Assembly: GCA_002698745.1 (NCBI GenBank)
Contig: PAAD01000005.1
Location: 1-60,998 of the forward strand
Length of the DNA: 60,998 nucleotides
Origin: Flavobacteriaceae bacterium
Lineage (GTDB): Bacteria; Bacteroidota; Bacteroidia; Flavobacteriales; Flavobacteriaceae
Reading direction: 5' to 3'
Shown here piece after piece: positions 27,974 to 37,289 of the stretch. How positions within the stretch are numbered: position 1 is the first letter of the stretch; every line of letters begins with the position of its first letter. Position numbers and translations under genes: made by a program. The notes beneath the pieces were generated by a model. That model was not told where the DNA came from. It was given only the letters and a program-made list of their open reading frames with translations, and searched no databases.

Positions 27974-30236
27974 GAATTATATTTAATAATCCTTTTGAAA
28001 ATTTTTTGTCACTAAAGTTTTTTTTCGCCTTTGCGATATTATTTGCAGATATCTTTTTTGCCACTTTAGGTTCTTTCGCAAGTAACAATAATTTTTCTAA
28101 AATTGCATCTACAGACTTTTTCTTAATTAAAAACCCATTATCCCCTTCTGTAACTAAATCTGAAATAGCACCATGATCAGTCGAAATAATGACATTTCCA
28201 GTTGCCATTGCTTCTATTATTGAAATCGGCAACCCCTCCATCTTATAAAATGTTGGTAATACAAAGACATTGGCATCTTGCAGCATTTGGCGCTTTTCCT
28301 CACCTCTAACTAATCCCTTATATGAGAGTCCTTCTATTTGAGCCATTTTATTTAAAAGCTTTTTTTCTTGTGACTGATCAATATGTCCGGCTATTGTGGC
28401 CTTAAAAGGAACTCCTTTTGCGTTTAATTCTTCAAGTGCATCAAGAAGAAAAAAGATGCCCTTTTCGTTCATTAAATTGCTTAAATAACAAATCTTAAGG
28501 CTGGAAAAGGACTTTTCAATGATTTGCTCTGTAAGTTGATTATTATAAAAATTTGGAAGCACATAAATATTCTCTTTGGGAATAAAGGGACTTAAATTGT
28601 CTTGTAGCGTTTTTGACAATACAACGCCCTTGTTGCTGTATGACAATACTTTCCCAAATACTTTTTTTGTTAAGCCTCTAAGTTGATCGTGTTGTTTTCT
28701 AATATATCCCCCGTGAATATGGACAATAATTTCTTTGCCCAAAAACTTAGAAACCAAAACAAAAGGTGCGTACTTTAACACACCGAAAAGTGTTTGTCCA
28801 GGTGTGTAAAAAACTCTTTGTGCAAAAAAAACCTTGTATATTTCTAGATAATTAAGTGCAAAATGTGCTATTGATATTAAATTAAAACGGCCTAGTTTTT
28901 CGCTAAAATTTCTTGGAGACGTATTAATAGACAGCGGTCGCTTACCATAAATGGTAACTGTATCTAAAACGAGTTTATTGGCTATTGAAAGGCCTGTAAC
29001 TGGATTTGGAAGCGGGCCAATTAAAAGTGTCCTTGGGGGACTTGTTTTTGTGCTCTGCCCGGCTATAAGAAAAATTATAAAGTAAAACACTATAATGCCT
29101 GTTTGGCGCTCTAAAATATTTTCAAAAAACATAGTAAATGCAAACAAAAAAAGAATGGGAATAAACCTTCTATCCAATGAATCTAAAATGTGTTTTCGAA
29201 TAGCAAAAAGAAAAAAGATGAATAAAATTAGTGCGTGTGGCCCACACGTAAGCCATAAGTCTAGATATTGATTGTGAGTGTTGAATGCTTTCTGCTCAGG
29301 CTCATTTGCCTTTTTATTGAAACAACTGCCAATGGCACTATTAGTGGTTCCAATCCCCAATCCTATAAATGGATTTTGTTTTATTTCCTCAATCGTACAT
29401 TCTAATATGATCAATCTTTGACTCGCCGAATTAAACTGGCTGTAATCAAATAAGTTTTTAATTTCTAAAAAGCGGTTGTTTTTTGCAGGGGTTAACAACA
29501 CAATAATAGCCCCAGTTATAACAATCACTGTTGTTATAACTGTAATATTTTTCTTTATGGATGTCAGGAACAGCATCAATAGCGCAATGAACAGGCCTAG
29601 AATGATTGCTCTAGGCTGCAATAGCCAAATTAAGAGTCCAATAGGCGCTAAACATAAAGAAGAAAAAGCGGGTTTGAAAACATCTCCTTTCAACTTTAAG
29701 CAATAGAAAAGAAGAATGGATATAGAGAGGATAAGCCCAATGTAAGTGTGGTGTTCCCCAATTAAAGGAATGTCTTGAGAGGCGCTTTGATAAAACCCCG
29801 GAATGTACAGGCTTGGATATTTGGGGTTTTCATATTGAGTAAAATAAACAAGTAAAATAACAGAGTATGCTGTATTTATGTAGTAAAAAAGCTTGCTAAA
29901 CTTTTCCAAGGAAATAACTTCCCTTATTTTTTTTGCAGATAAAAAGATTAAAAAAATCAAAGGGAAAAAAACCATTGAAAGTTTAGTTTCTAACATTTTT
30001 AATCCGTCTGAAATATTAGTAGAGGTCGTTAAGCTTAAACCATACAGTACAAATACAAGGCTAGATAAAATAAAAAGTTTTTTGTTTATGACACGTTTCT
30101 TTGAGCTAATAAATATTATAAAAGATACTACTCCGAGGCCTATAACTAATAATGGTTTAAGAGAGGGTGGTATAAAAATTGTTGCTGAAAAGCTATACAA
30201 AAAAAGTGCTAGTAATTTATCTATTATCTTTTTCAT
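27966..30236 (-). CDS. fusion of an O-antigen ligase/polymerase-fold membrane protein with a family-4 glycosyltransferase
   Basis: 756 residues in one uninterrupted frame. Residues 1-393 hold about ten to twelve membrane segments and the Wzy/WaaL-type features: GEHHTYIG near 160, QPRAIILG with a conserved Arg near 209, the FIGLGIG loop at 290-296 and HNQYLD at 321-326. Residues 402-756 are a complete GT-B glycosyltransferase: LLIGPLPNPVTGLS at 404-417, IIVHIHGGY, KGIFFLLDAL and E-x7-E in EGLPISIIE near 665. These are normally separate proteins. The join could couple lipid-linked chain polymerisation or ligation with a transfer step, although the two active sites should lie on opposite membrane faces. 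Which activity the N-terminal part has is not resolvable. Confidence 0.82.
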   Translation of the reverse strand: MKKIIDKLLALFLYSFSATIFIPPSLKPLLVIGLGVVSFIIFISSKKRVINKKLFILSSLVFVLYGLSLTTSTNISDGLKMLETKLSMVFFPLIFLIFLSAKKIREVISLEKFSKLFYYINTAYSVILLVYFTQYENPKYPSLYIPGFYQSASQDIPLIGEHHTYIGLILSISILLFYCLKLKGDVFKPAFSSLCLAPIGLLIWLLQPRAIILGLFIALLMLFLTSIKKNITVITTVIVITGAIIVLLTPAKNNRFLEIKNLFDYSQFNSASQRLIILECTIEEIKQNPFIGLGIGTTNSAIGSCFNKKANEPEQKAFNTHNQYLDLWLTCGPHALILFIFFLFAIRKHILDSLDRRFIPILFLFAFTMFFENILERQTGIIVFYFIIFLIAGQSTKTSPPRTLLIGPLPNPVTGLSIANKLVLDTVTIYGKRPLSINTSPRNFSEKLGRFNLISIAHFALNYLEIYKVFFAQRVFYTPGQTLFGVLKYAPFVLVSKFLGKEIIVHIHGGYIRKQHDQLRGLTKKVFGKVLSYSNKGVVLSKTLQDNLSPFIPKENIYVLPNFYNNQLTEQIIEKSFSSLKICYLSNLMNEKGIFFLLDALEELNAKGVPFKATIAGHIDQSQEKKLLNKMAQIEGLSYKGLVRGEEKRQMLQDANVFVLPTFYKMEGLPISIIEAMATGNVIISTDHGAISDLVTEGDNGFLIKKKSVDAILEKLLLLAKEPKVAKKISANNIAKAKKNFSDKKFSKGLLNIIHA

Positions 30237-30237
30237 A

Positions 30238-31509
30238 TTATTTAACGCACCTTTTATTAATCGTATAATATGCCATGAGTAACCCTAATGAAAAGTATAC
30301 CCCCTTGTGGGTCCACAATGTAAAACTTACCTGAGTTTCAATAAAATAAAAAAGAAATGTAATGAAAAGGAATACATAAAAAACATCTTTTTTGTTTTTT
30401 AACGTTACTAGGTAAAGTTCCAATATAAAGATTGTGAATAGTCCCATTAGAATTGCTCCCCAAATTCCAAAAAATACAATATACTCTAAAATGAAGTTGT
30501 GTGGGTATGGAAGAACTGAATATGTAGGGAATCCTGTTGGGCCTATACCTGTGAAGAGTTTTTGCTTAAATATTTTAAAACTTTCAAATAAAGAGTCTAA
30601 ACGCAAAAAAGTTGATTCAAAAGCGTATGGGTCAAAATAAAATCTTCCAAATAAAGATTTGATATCAATAAAAAGGATTACCCCAGTGAAAAAACATAAA
30701 ACAGAGATTAAAAAAATTGTTGCTATTTTCTTATTAATTTTAGGAGATTTTAAGTAAAATCCTGCTGCCAAAATAAGAGATAAAACTAGGCTCACAACTA
30801 CACCCCGGGTATTTGTAAAAAGTAAAATGATTGTTAAAAACGCGGCTTTAACTAATAGTTGTAAAATGCTTTTTTTAGATTTAATTTTATTGACAATAAG
30901 AAATAAGGCTGATAGTAGTCCAAAACCAACCGCTTGTGCAAAAGGAATTGGGTGAACTCCTTGAATTGTTAATCGCATCACTACTCCATACTTGGCGTAG
31001 GGTTCTTCATAGCCGCTAATTATTACTATTAGTGCGGCAATAATTCCAAAAATGACTGAAAGATTAACTGCAAAAACTAACATTTTAGTTAAATTTTCTT
31101 TGAAGTCTTTCGAATTAATAAATAATGCTTTGGTAACAAAAAAATAAGGAATCCCTAAAAGTAAATACTTTGTGGTGTAAAGAAATGCCTCGCTTGGAGA
31201 ATCACTAATGCCTGAAGATATTATAAGCAAAAAAAAGGTTAGCCCTAAAAACATATCAACAAAATCAAGTTTATATGTGGGGGATTTGGTGGATGTACCT
31301 CTAACGAAAACTATTATTAAGCCCAATACTTGCAGCACCCCACCAAGAACAATATCTGGATCAGAAATACACTTTAAGCATGGGTTTTGAATAGTAATCG
31401 ACTGAAGGTTCCTAATAATGTTTATGTTCAATAGTAGAATAAGACCTTTGTATGGAAACTTAAAGCATATTAAAACAGTGCCTATAAAAACGATGACAGA
31501 AAATACCAT
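30238..31509 (-). CDS. O-antigen polymerase/ligase-family membrane protein (probable Wzy)
   Basis: 423 residues, roughly ten to twelve transmembrane helices. O-antigen ligase/polymerase family features are the TNTRGVVVSLVLSL segment with conserved Arg near 235 and the periplasmic-loop pattern GIGPTGFPTYSVLPYPHN followed by ILEYIVFFG near 325-345. Together with Wzx and the Wzz-like protein it is the best candidate for the polymerase. The N-terminal half of the next gene is the same fold, so roles could be reversed. Confidence 0.82.
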   Translation of the reverse strand: MVFSVIVFIGTVLICFKFPYKGLILLLNINIIRNLQSITIQNPCLKCISDPDIVLGGVLQVLGLIIVFVRGTSTKSPTYKLDFVDMFLGLTFFLLIISSGISDSPSEAFLYTTKYLLLGIPYFFVTKALFINSKDFKENLTKMLVFAVNLSVIFGIIAALIVIISGYEEPYAKYGVVMRLTIQGVHPIPFAQAVGFGLLSALFLIVNKIKSKKSILQLLVKAAFLTIILLFTNTRGVVVSLVLSLILAAGFYLKSPKINKKIATIFLISVLCFFTGVILFIDIKSLFGRFYFDPYAFESTFLRLDSLFESFKIFKQKLFTGIGPTGFPTYSVLPYPHNFILEYIVFFGIWGAILMGLFTIFILELYLVTLKNKKDVFYVFLFITFLFYFIETQVSFTLWTHKGVYFSLGLLMAYYTINKRCVK

Positions 31510-31510
31510 T

Positions 31511-32578
31511 TTAATTGTCTCTTAAGATTTTAAAAAAAGAACCGGCCATTTGCTCAATAGTGTAGTGCTTTTTACATTGATCAGCAATTAGCTTTCTTTT
31601 TTCAAGAAACACTTTTTTAGATTTAAAAATTTCTTTGAGTTTTAAGCAGAAGTCATTTTGATTATCTGTTTGAAAAAAAATAGCATTGCTGCTTTCTTTT
31701 GCCGCTTCTATTTCAGGTGAATGGCTTTCATTTCTAGAAATTAACATCGGAACACCAAAAGCAAAGCTTTGAGTAATTGAAAGGCCTACATAGCCAGGAG
31801 AAACACTAACCAAAGATGTGGCATAAAGCTCCTTTAGTTTATTAAAATTATTTATATGCCCCATTAATTGAACTCTAGATTCAAGCTTGTGAGTTTCAAC
31901 ATATTTATCAATCTTTTTCCTTTCTGGGCCATCTCCGACAATAATTAGATTCGCGTCTAAGTCAATAAGCTTGTGAAATGCTTTAATCAAAAAAAGTGGT
32001 TTTTTATTTACAACTAACCTTCCTACATATATGATGTTTTTTACTTGATCTTTGGGGAGTTCAAGTTCTCCTATTTGTTGCTGTGAGTATAAAGCATTCG
32101 GAGCATTCAAAACACATAGCTTAGGATGCTTTATCCGAAGCTCTTTTTTATGTGCTTTTGAATAAGTTATGGTGCCTGAGGCTAAACGTTGCATAAAGTG
32201 TCTTAAGATGGCTGTTTTGCTGTTTGGCCCTTTTCTAGGCCAAGCGTGTCCCCACACATAGGTTTTTAGGCCCAGCGGGCTTCTTAAAATAAGAAAGGTC
32301 CAGTTTGAAATTATTCTTGGGTTAAGCCCAATTACGATAATGTTTTTTTTAAAGAGCTCTCTCCAATGACTTCCAAATTGAAACAAAAGGTTACGTCTGA
32401 ATAAGAACTTATTAATTATTTTAGTTTGTAAAATTTTATTCTCTGACTTTATTGATTTTTGAAAATCTACATCCCCGGAGTACAGTCGGAAGTTATTACC
32501 AAGGGTTTTCTGTAAATGTCCAAAAAACTTTTCCCTGTAGTCAGGAGCGACGACTTGTATCACAATGAGATTTTTCAC
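31511..32578 (-). CDS. family-4 glycosyltransferase
   Basis: 355 residues, GT-B fold, with NIIYVGRLVVNKKPLFLIKAF and LIIVGDGPERK in the C-terminal half. The usual E-x7-E donor motif is altered (YVGLSITQS), but the following SPEIE region is conserved. It starts with GTG in a GTGA overlap with the wzx stop. Donor and acceptor unknown. Confidence 0.86.
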   Translation of the reverse strand: MKNLIVIQVVAPDYREKFFGHLQKTLGNNFRLYSGDVDFQKSIKSENKILQTKIINKFLFRRNLLFQFGSHWRELFKKNIIVIGLNPRIISNWTFLILRSPLGLKTYVWGHAWPRKGPNSKTAILRHFMQRLASGTITYSKAHKKELRIKHPKLCVLNAPNALYSQQQIGELELPKDQVKNIIYVGRLVVNKKPLFLIKAFHKLIDLDANLIIVGDGPERKKIDKYVETHKLESRVQLMGHINNFNKLKELYATSLVSVSPGYVGLSITQSFAFGVPMLISRNESHSPEIEAAKESSNAIFFQTDNQNDFCLKLKEIFKSKKVFLEKRKLIADQCKKHYTIEQMAGSFFKILRDN

Positions 32579-33816
32579 AACGTTAACTTTTTATATGTGA
32601 AATACCCCCATATTAAAAGTATTAACTCTGTTAATATAACGGCAATTATAGTTCCATAAATTCCATAACTAGATGTAAGAAATATGGACAACGACAGGCC
32701 TATTAGGCTTGTGGTTGCCAAAATTTTCATGCGTAATACATATTCTTTTTTTGCTGACAAAAAAAGAAAATTATAAAGCATGTTGGTCCCGGCTAAAAAC
32801 ATAACTGTGGAAATTAATTGAAAGCCTTTATTGTATGAAACAATGAGTTGATCATTAAAAACAACTTCTAATATCTGCTTTGAAAAAGTAATTAAAACAA
32901 GAGACCCTACAAAACCCACTATAAAAACATACGGAGCCATTTTTTTTATCCGTTTATTAATATTGTTTTTAACCGAAAGCCATGGGAACATTGCTTGATA
33001 AATTGGGCCATAAACCCCTTTAAAGGCCAAAATTATCTTTTCAAAGCTTGCGTATATTCCTGTAATAGTATTGTTTGTTAAAAACCCCAGAATTAAAACA
33101 TTGCTCGAAGTATATAGTGTTGTTGCGACGGATGATAATAAAACTGGTGCGCTCTCTTTTAGCAATGCCTTAATATTTTTGAGCTTGGGTTTTACAAAAG
33201 TTACTTGCCTTGTTGCGTAAATCAGTCCCGAAACACCTGCGATTATAAATCCTGAAGAATTAAACAAAGGCACTAATAAATAGTCCTCAGGTGAAGCTAC
33301 ATATATTACAACAAGAAAAGCAAAGATTAGTTTTGCCGTAGCATTTACAACTGTAATAATTTTCATTTTTTGAATGCCTTGAAAAAACCAAGATGGAAAA
33401 ATAGTCGCGCCAATTGTAACTCCAAAAGAATAGATAAAAAGTGTGGGCTCATTAGAAATTTTGGGGACAATTGATATTAATATAAGCAAAACACAAAACA
33501 TAAATATTAAGGAGACTATTTTAATAGCTGTTATGCTCCAAAAAGTGTCAGAAATTTGTTTATTATCACCTATTGTAGTAGAAATTTGACGAGTCCCTGT
33601 AATTGAAAACCCAAGGTCCGAAAAAATTATAAAAATTGTTGACAGCGATTGGGCAAACATTACCAGCCCAAACAATTCTGTCCCTAATGACCTTACTAGA
33701 AATGGAATTAAAAAAAGAGGAATAAGATAATTCACCCACTGTAACAAAGATAGTGATGTGATATTCTCTATTAGGAGTCTATTTTGAGACTTATTTTTTA
33801 ACTCTATTTCATTCAT
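32575..33816 (-). CDS. oligosaccharide flippase (Wzx-like)
   Basis: 413-residue polytopic membrane protein of the polysaccharide exporter (PST/MVF) type. About twelve hydrophobic helices begin near residue 20 (LLQWVNYLIPLFLIPFLVR, ELFGLVMFAQS, FSDLGFSITGTRQIS). It should flip undecaprenyl-linked repeat units across the inner membrane. Overlaps fcl by 8 bp and the next glycosyltransferase by 4 bp. Confidence 0.9.
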   Translation of the reverse strand: MNEIELKNKSQNRLLIENITSLSLLQWVNYLIPLFLIPFLVRSLGTELFGLVMFAQSLSTIFIIFSDLGFSITGTRQISTTIGDNKQISDTFWSITAIKIVSLIFMFCVLLILISIVPKISNEPTLFIYSFGVTIGATIFPSWFFQGIQKMKIITVVNATAKLIFAFLVVIYVASPEDYLLVPLFNSSGFIIAGVSGLIYATRQVTFVKPKLKNIKALLKESAPVLLSSVATTLYTSSNVLILGFLTNNTITGIYASFEKIILAFKGVYGPIYQAMFPWLSVKNNINKRIKKMAPYVFIVGFVGSLVLITFSKQILEVVFNDQLIVSYNKGFQLISTVMFLAGTNMLYNFLFLSAKKEYVLRMKILATTSLIGLSLSIFLTSSYGIYGTIIAVILTELILLIWGYFTYKKLTL

Positions 33817-34891
33817 TTAAGAGTCTATATAAATTTTTTACTCCGTTTTTTAGCTCCGTTTTTTCATTCCATTGATATTTTATAAGCCTAGAAACATCGG
33901 TCAGCTTACGCATGGTTCCGTCTGACTTAGAAGTGTTAAAATATAGCTCCCCTTTAAACCCCACGACCTGTTTAATCATTTCGGCAAGTGCTTTTATAGA
34001 AATTTCTTTTCCTGTGCCAATATTGATCTGTGTGTTACGCACTTCTTTTAAGTTGTTATCATAAGTGTCTTCAAAATTTACACGCTCCATAATATGCACG
34101 CAGGCGTCTGCCATATCTTCACTGTATAAAAACTCACGCATCGGCTTACCAGTGCCCCAAATTTCTACTTCTACGCTTTCTCCTTTGTCTCGAATCCCAT
34201 ATTTGCTAAGAACAGCTATTATTTGATGCTCTGAAGCTGTATGATCTAACCCTTGTATAGGTCTTTTCTCTAAATCTGATTTTATAAATTCAAAATCGCT
34301 TTTTTGTAAATGCTTACCCAAAATCATTTTGCGAAGCAATGCAGGCAGTACATGCGAAGTTTCTAAATCATAATTGTCATTTGGTCCATATAGGTTTGTA
34401 GGCATCACACAAATAAAATTTGTGCCATGCTGTATATTATAACTTTCACACATCTTAATCCCTGCAATTTTAGCAATCGCGTATGGTTCATTGGTATATT
34501 CCAATGGGCCTGATAATAAAGCGTCTTCTCGCATGGGTTGTGGGCATTCCTTAGGATAAATGCAGGTACTTCCTAAAAATAACAGCTTCTTCACGCCATT
34601 CACATAACTTTGATGAATCACGTTGTTTTGAATCATCATGTTTTGATAAATAAAATCAGCTCTGTAAGTGTTGTTTGCTACAATCCCACCTGCTTTAGCT
34701 GCGGCGAGAAAAACATACTCTGGTTTTTCTTTTGCAAAGAATGCTTCAACTGCTTTTTGATTAGTCAAGTCCAACTCAGAATGAGTGCGATAAATAAGAT
34801 TCGTATATCCTTTTTGTTGCAAAATTTTACATAAAGCGCTTCCTGCTAAGCCTCCGTGTCCAGCAACATATATTTTAGCTAATTTGTCCAT
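33809..34891 (-). CDS. fcl: GDP-L-fucose synthase
   Basis: Epimerises and reduces GDP-4-keto-6-deoxymannose to GDP-L-fucose. 360 residues, NADP motif GHGGLAGSAL at 11-20, GSTCIYPKECPQPM and the catalytic YAIAKIAG. A segment around 190-225 (EFIKSDLEKRPIQGLDHTASEHQ) lengthens it beyond the roughly 315-residue enterobacterial form, a feature I associate with Bacteroidota. Its ATG directly abuts the gmd stop. Confidence 0.94.
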   Translation of the reverse strand: MDKLAKIYVAGHGGLAGSALCKILQQKGYTNLIYRTHSELDLTNQKAVEAFFAKEKPEYVFLAAAKAGGIVANNTYRADFIYQNMMIQNNVIHQSYVNGVKKLLFLGSTCIYPKECPQPMREDALLSGPLEYTNEPYAIAKIAGIKMCESYNIQHGTNFICVMPTNLYGPNDNYDLETSHVLPALLRKMILGKHLQKSDFEFIKSDLEKRPIQGLDHTASEHQIIAVLSKYGIRDKGESVEVEIWGTGKPMREFLYSEDMADACVHIMERVNFEDTYDNNLKEVRNTQINIGTGKEISIKALAEMIKQVVGFKGELYFNTSKSDGTMRKLTDVSRLIKYQWNEKTELKNGVKNLYRLLNE

Positions 34892-35974
34892 TTAATCGTG
34901 AAATTTCTTGATGGTTGTTTCTTTATTAACTAGCTCCATGTCATGCTTAACCATTATCTTGACCAACTCTTCAAAAGAAGTGTCACTAGGGTTCCATCCC
35001 AAAACTTTTTTTGCCTTTGTTGGGTCTCCAAGGAGCGTTTCTACCTCCACTGGCCGGAAATACTTTGGATCAACTTGAACATAGACCATCCCTGTTGCAG
35101 CACAAACACCTTTTTCCTTAACTCCATCTCCTTCCCATTTAAGATTAATCCCGACTACTTCAAAAGCAAGGCTACAAAATGTACGAACTGAATGTTGAGT
35201 TCCCGTAGCAATTACAAAATCTTCAGGTTTATCGTTCTGGAGCATTAACCACATACACTTTACATAGTCTTTTGCGTAGCCCCAATCACGAAGCGAGTCT
35301 AAATTTCCAAGATATAACTTGTCTTGTTTACCAGCAGCTATCCGAGCAGCAGCGAGTGATATTTTTCTAGTCACAAAAGTTTCTCCTCTACGCTCAGATT
35401 CATGATTAAATAAAATACCATTAACAGCATACATCCCATATGATTGCCGATAATTTCTCGTGATCCAATAGGCGTATAATTTTGCTACGCCATAAGGCGA
35501 TCTTGGGTAAAAAGGTGTTGTTTCTGTTTGTGGAATTTCTTGAACCTCGCCATACAACTCAGAGGTTGATGCTTGATAAACTCGCGTCGTTTCGATTAGA
35601 CCACATATGCGAACAGCTTCTAGCAAACGAAGCGTTCCAATTGCATCCGTTTCAGCTGTGTACTCAGGGAGGTCAAAAGAAACCTTTACGTGAGACTGTG
35701 CGGCGAGATTATAAATCTCATCAGGATTTATTTCTTTTATTAAGCGAATAAGATTTGTAGAATCTGTCATGTCCCCGTAATGCAAGGAAACTTTTCGTTT
35801 TGAGTGTAAATCTCTAATTAATTCCTCGATATACAGGTGTTCTATTCGTTCTGTATTAAAAGATGAGGAGCGCCTAATTATTCCATGAACTTCGTATCCT
35901 TTGCCAATCAAAAATTCAGCCAAATATGATCCGTCCTGGCCTGTTATTCCTGTAATTAATGCTTTTTTTTTCAT
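34892..35974 (-). CDS. gmd: GDP-mannose 4,6-dehydratase
   Basis: First step to GDP-L-fucose. 360 residues, cofactor motif [14 protein letters not shown] at 8-21, [12 protein letters not shown], catalytic [10 protein letters not shown] and [11 protein letters not shown], and the tetramer-forming [16 protein letters not shown] region. GDP-mannose must come from genes outside this window. The ATG lies only 6 bp after the premature rfbD stop. Confidence 0.95.
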   Translation of the reverse strand: MKKKALITGITGQDGSYLAEFLIGKGYEVHGIIRRSSSFNTERIEHLYIEELIRDLHSKRKVSLHYGDMTDSTNLIRLIKEINPDEIYNLAAQSHVKVSFDLPEYTAETDAIGTLRLLEAVRICGLIETTRVYQASTSELYGEVQEIPQTETTPFYPRSPYGVAKLYAYWITRNYRQSYGMYAVNGILFNHESERRGETFVTRKISLAAARIAAGKQDKLYLGNLDSLRDWGYAKDYVKCMWLMLQNDKPEDFVIATGTQHSVRTFCSLAFEVVGINLKWEGDGVKEKGVCAATGMVYVQVDPKYFRPVEVETLLGDPTKAKKVLGWNPSDTSFEELVKIMVKHDMELVNKETTIKKFHD

Positions 35975-35980
35975 TTTGTT

Positions 35981-36745
35981 CTATGTCTTAACTTTTAGTG
36001 CTGAGTTCATTGGCCTTTTTGCTTTTAAATTAAATATTGCTGTTGTTGTTTTGATTTCAACAGTTGTTAGCTGTTTCGCCAAATCATACCAACTCATCGT
36101 TTTTCCATCACTAAAATGTTCCATATTAGATACAAACGCTAAATCCCTTATTTTATTTAATAAAAACACCGCTAAATTGGGCGCATAGGTGGGGGTACCG
36201 TACAAATCACATGCTACCTCCAAATAAGGCAATGATTTTGCTTTAGCCAAAATTTTAGTCTGAAAGTTAGTTCCATACTCGGAATATAGCCAAGAGGTGC
36301 GGACAATACAGTAGTTACAGCATACATTTTCAATTGCTTTTTCTCCTGCTAGTTTGGAAGCGCCATACACATTTATCGGGTTAGGCGTATCATCAATAGT
36401 ATAAGGAGTGCCTTTAGTGCCATCAAAAACATAATCAGTAGAGACATGAACAAGAAATACATTGTGGGATTTACAGGCATTTGCTAAAAGCCTAGGCGCT
36501 GTTTCATTTAATAAATATGCGGCCGGTATTTCCTCTTCTGCTTTATCCACGTTGGTAAAAGCCGCAGCGTTGACGCAAAAGTCAAACCGGTTTGCCCTAA
36601 AAAACAGATCTATTTGTTTAGGGCTGGTAACGTCAAGATCTTTCTTGCCAGTGAATAAAAAAGATATTCCTGGATAAGCTGCTTTTGCAGCTTTAATTGC
36701 TAATCCCAACTGGCCATCTGCTCCTGTAACCAATACCTTTTTCAA
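35981..36745 (-). CDS. rfbD: dTDP-4-dehydrorhamnose reductase, C-terminally shortened
   Basis: Last step to dTDP-L-rhamnose. The N-terminal Rossmann motif GADGQLGLAI at 8-17, VSTDYVFDG, and the catalytic YGASKLAGE are intact. The protein has 254 residues against about 280-300 in the family. It stops right after the conserved RPMNSAL block (then KVKT and TAG), and the following 6 bp lead into gmd, so roughly the last 25-35 residues are missing with no sequence left to encode them in another frame. Start codon TTG overlaps the rfbC stop (TTGA). Core catalytic residues remain, so it may still function. Confidence 0.9.
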   Translation of the reverse strand: MKKVLVTGADGQLGLAIKAAKAAYPGISFLFTGKKDLDVTSPKQIDLFFRANRFDFCVNAAAFTNVDKAEEEIPAAYLLNETAPRLLANACKSHNVFLVHVSTDYVFDGTKGTPYTIDDTPNPINVYGASKLAGEKAIENVCCNYCIVRTSWLYSEYGTNFQTKILAKAKSLPYLEVACDLYGTPTYAPNLAVFLLNKIRDLAFVSNMEHFSDGKTMSWYDLAKQLTTVEIKTTTAIFNLKAKRPMNSALKVKT

Positions 36746-37287
36746 GACGCAATTTCTTTAAATTTTGGCAATCCACTATCTTTTTCAGAAAGCACCTGCA
36801 CAGCTTTAGGGATTTTCCAATCTATATTTAATGTTTCGTCTAATGGGTGAATCCCATAATCCCCGTCTTTGTTGTAATATGCATCACACTTGTAACATAC
36901 TAGTGCTGTTTCCGAAAGTACAGAAAAGCCATGCGCAAATCCCTTAGGAACCCATAGCTGATGATTGTTTTCATCTGAAAGCTCTACACTAATGTGCTCT
37001 CCGTAAGTAGGTGAGTCTTGTCGTAAATCTACAACAACATCCAAAATAGATCCTTGTAAGACTCTCAAAAGTTTAGATTGCGCATTTTCTCCTACTTGAA
37101 AATGCAGGCCTCTTATGGTGCCATAACGAGAAAGGGATTGATTGTCCTGTACAAAGTCTCCCGAAAAATCAGTTAATGAATCCATCCACGAGCGGCGATA
37201 GCTTTCCATAAAATAACCACGATCATCTGTGTGCGTTTTTGGAGTAACTACAACACAGCCCGCTAACTTGGTTTTTTCTATCTGCAT
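36742..37287 (-). CDS. rfbC: dTDP-4-dehydrorhamnose 3,5-epimerase
   Basis: Cupin-fold epimerase of 181 residues. DDRGYFMESY at 21-30, RGLHFQ with catalytic His62, DVVVDLRQDSPTYG, and VPKGFAHGF. Third step of dTDP-rhamnose synthesis; 2 bp after rfbA. Confidence 0.95.
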   Translation of the reverse strand: MQIEKTKLAGCVVVTPKTHTDDRGYFMESYRRSWMDSLTDFSGDFVQDNQSLSRYGTIRGLHFQVGENAQSKLLRVLQGSILDVVVDLRQDSPTYGEHISVELSDENNHQLWVPKGFAHGFSVLSETALVCYKCDAYYNKDGDYGIHPLDETLNIDWKIPKAVQVLSEKDSGLPKFKEIAS

Positions 37288-37289
37288 GC

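Noticed and set aside
24244-33816. Possible insertion sequences or transposon remnants in the polysaccharide locus
   Set aside because: No transposase frames, terminal inverted repeats or target duplications were seen; all frames are accounted for by biosynthetic genes.
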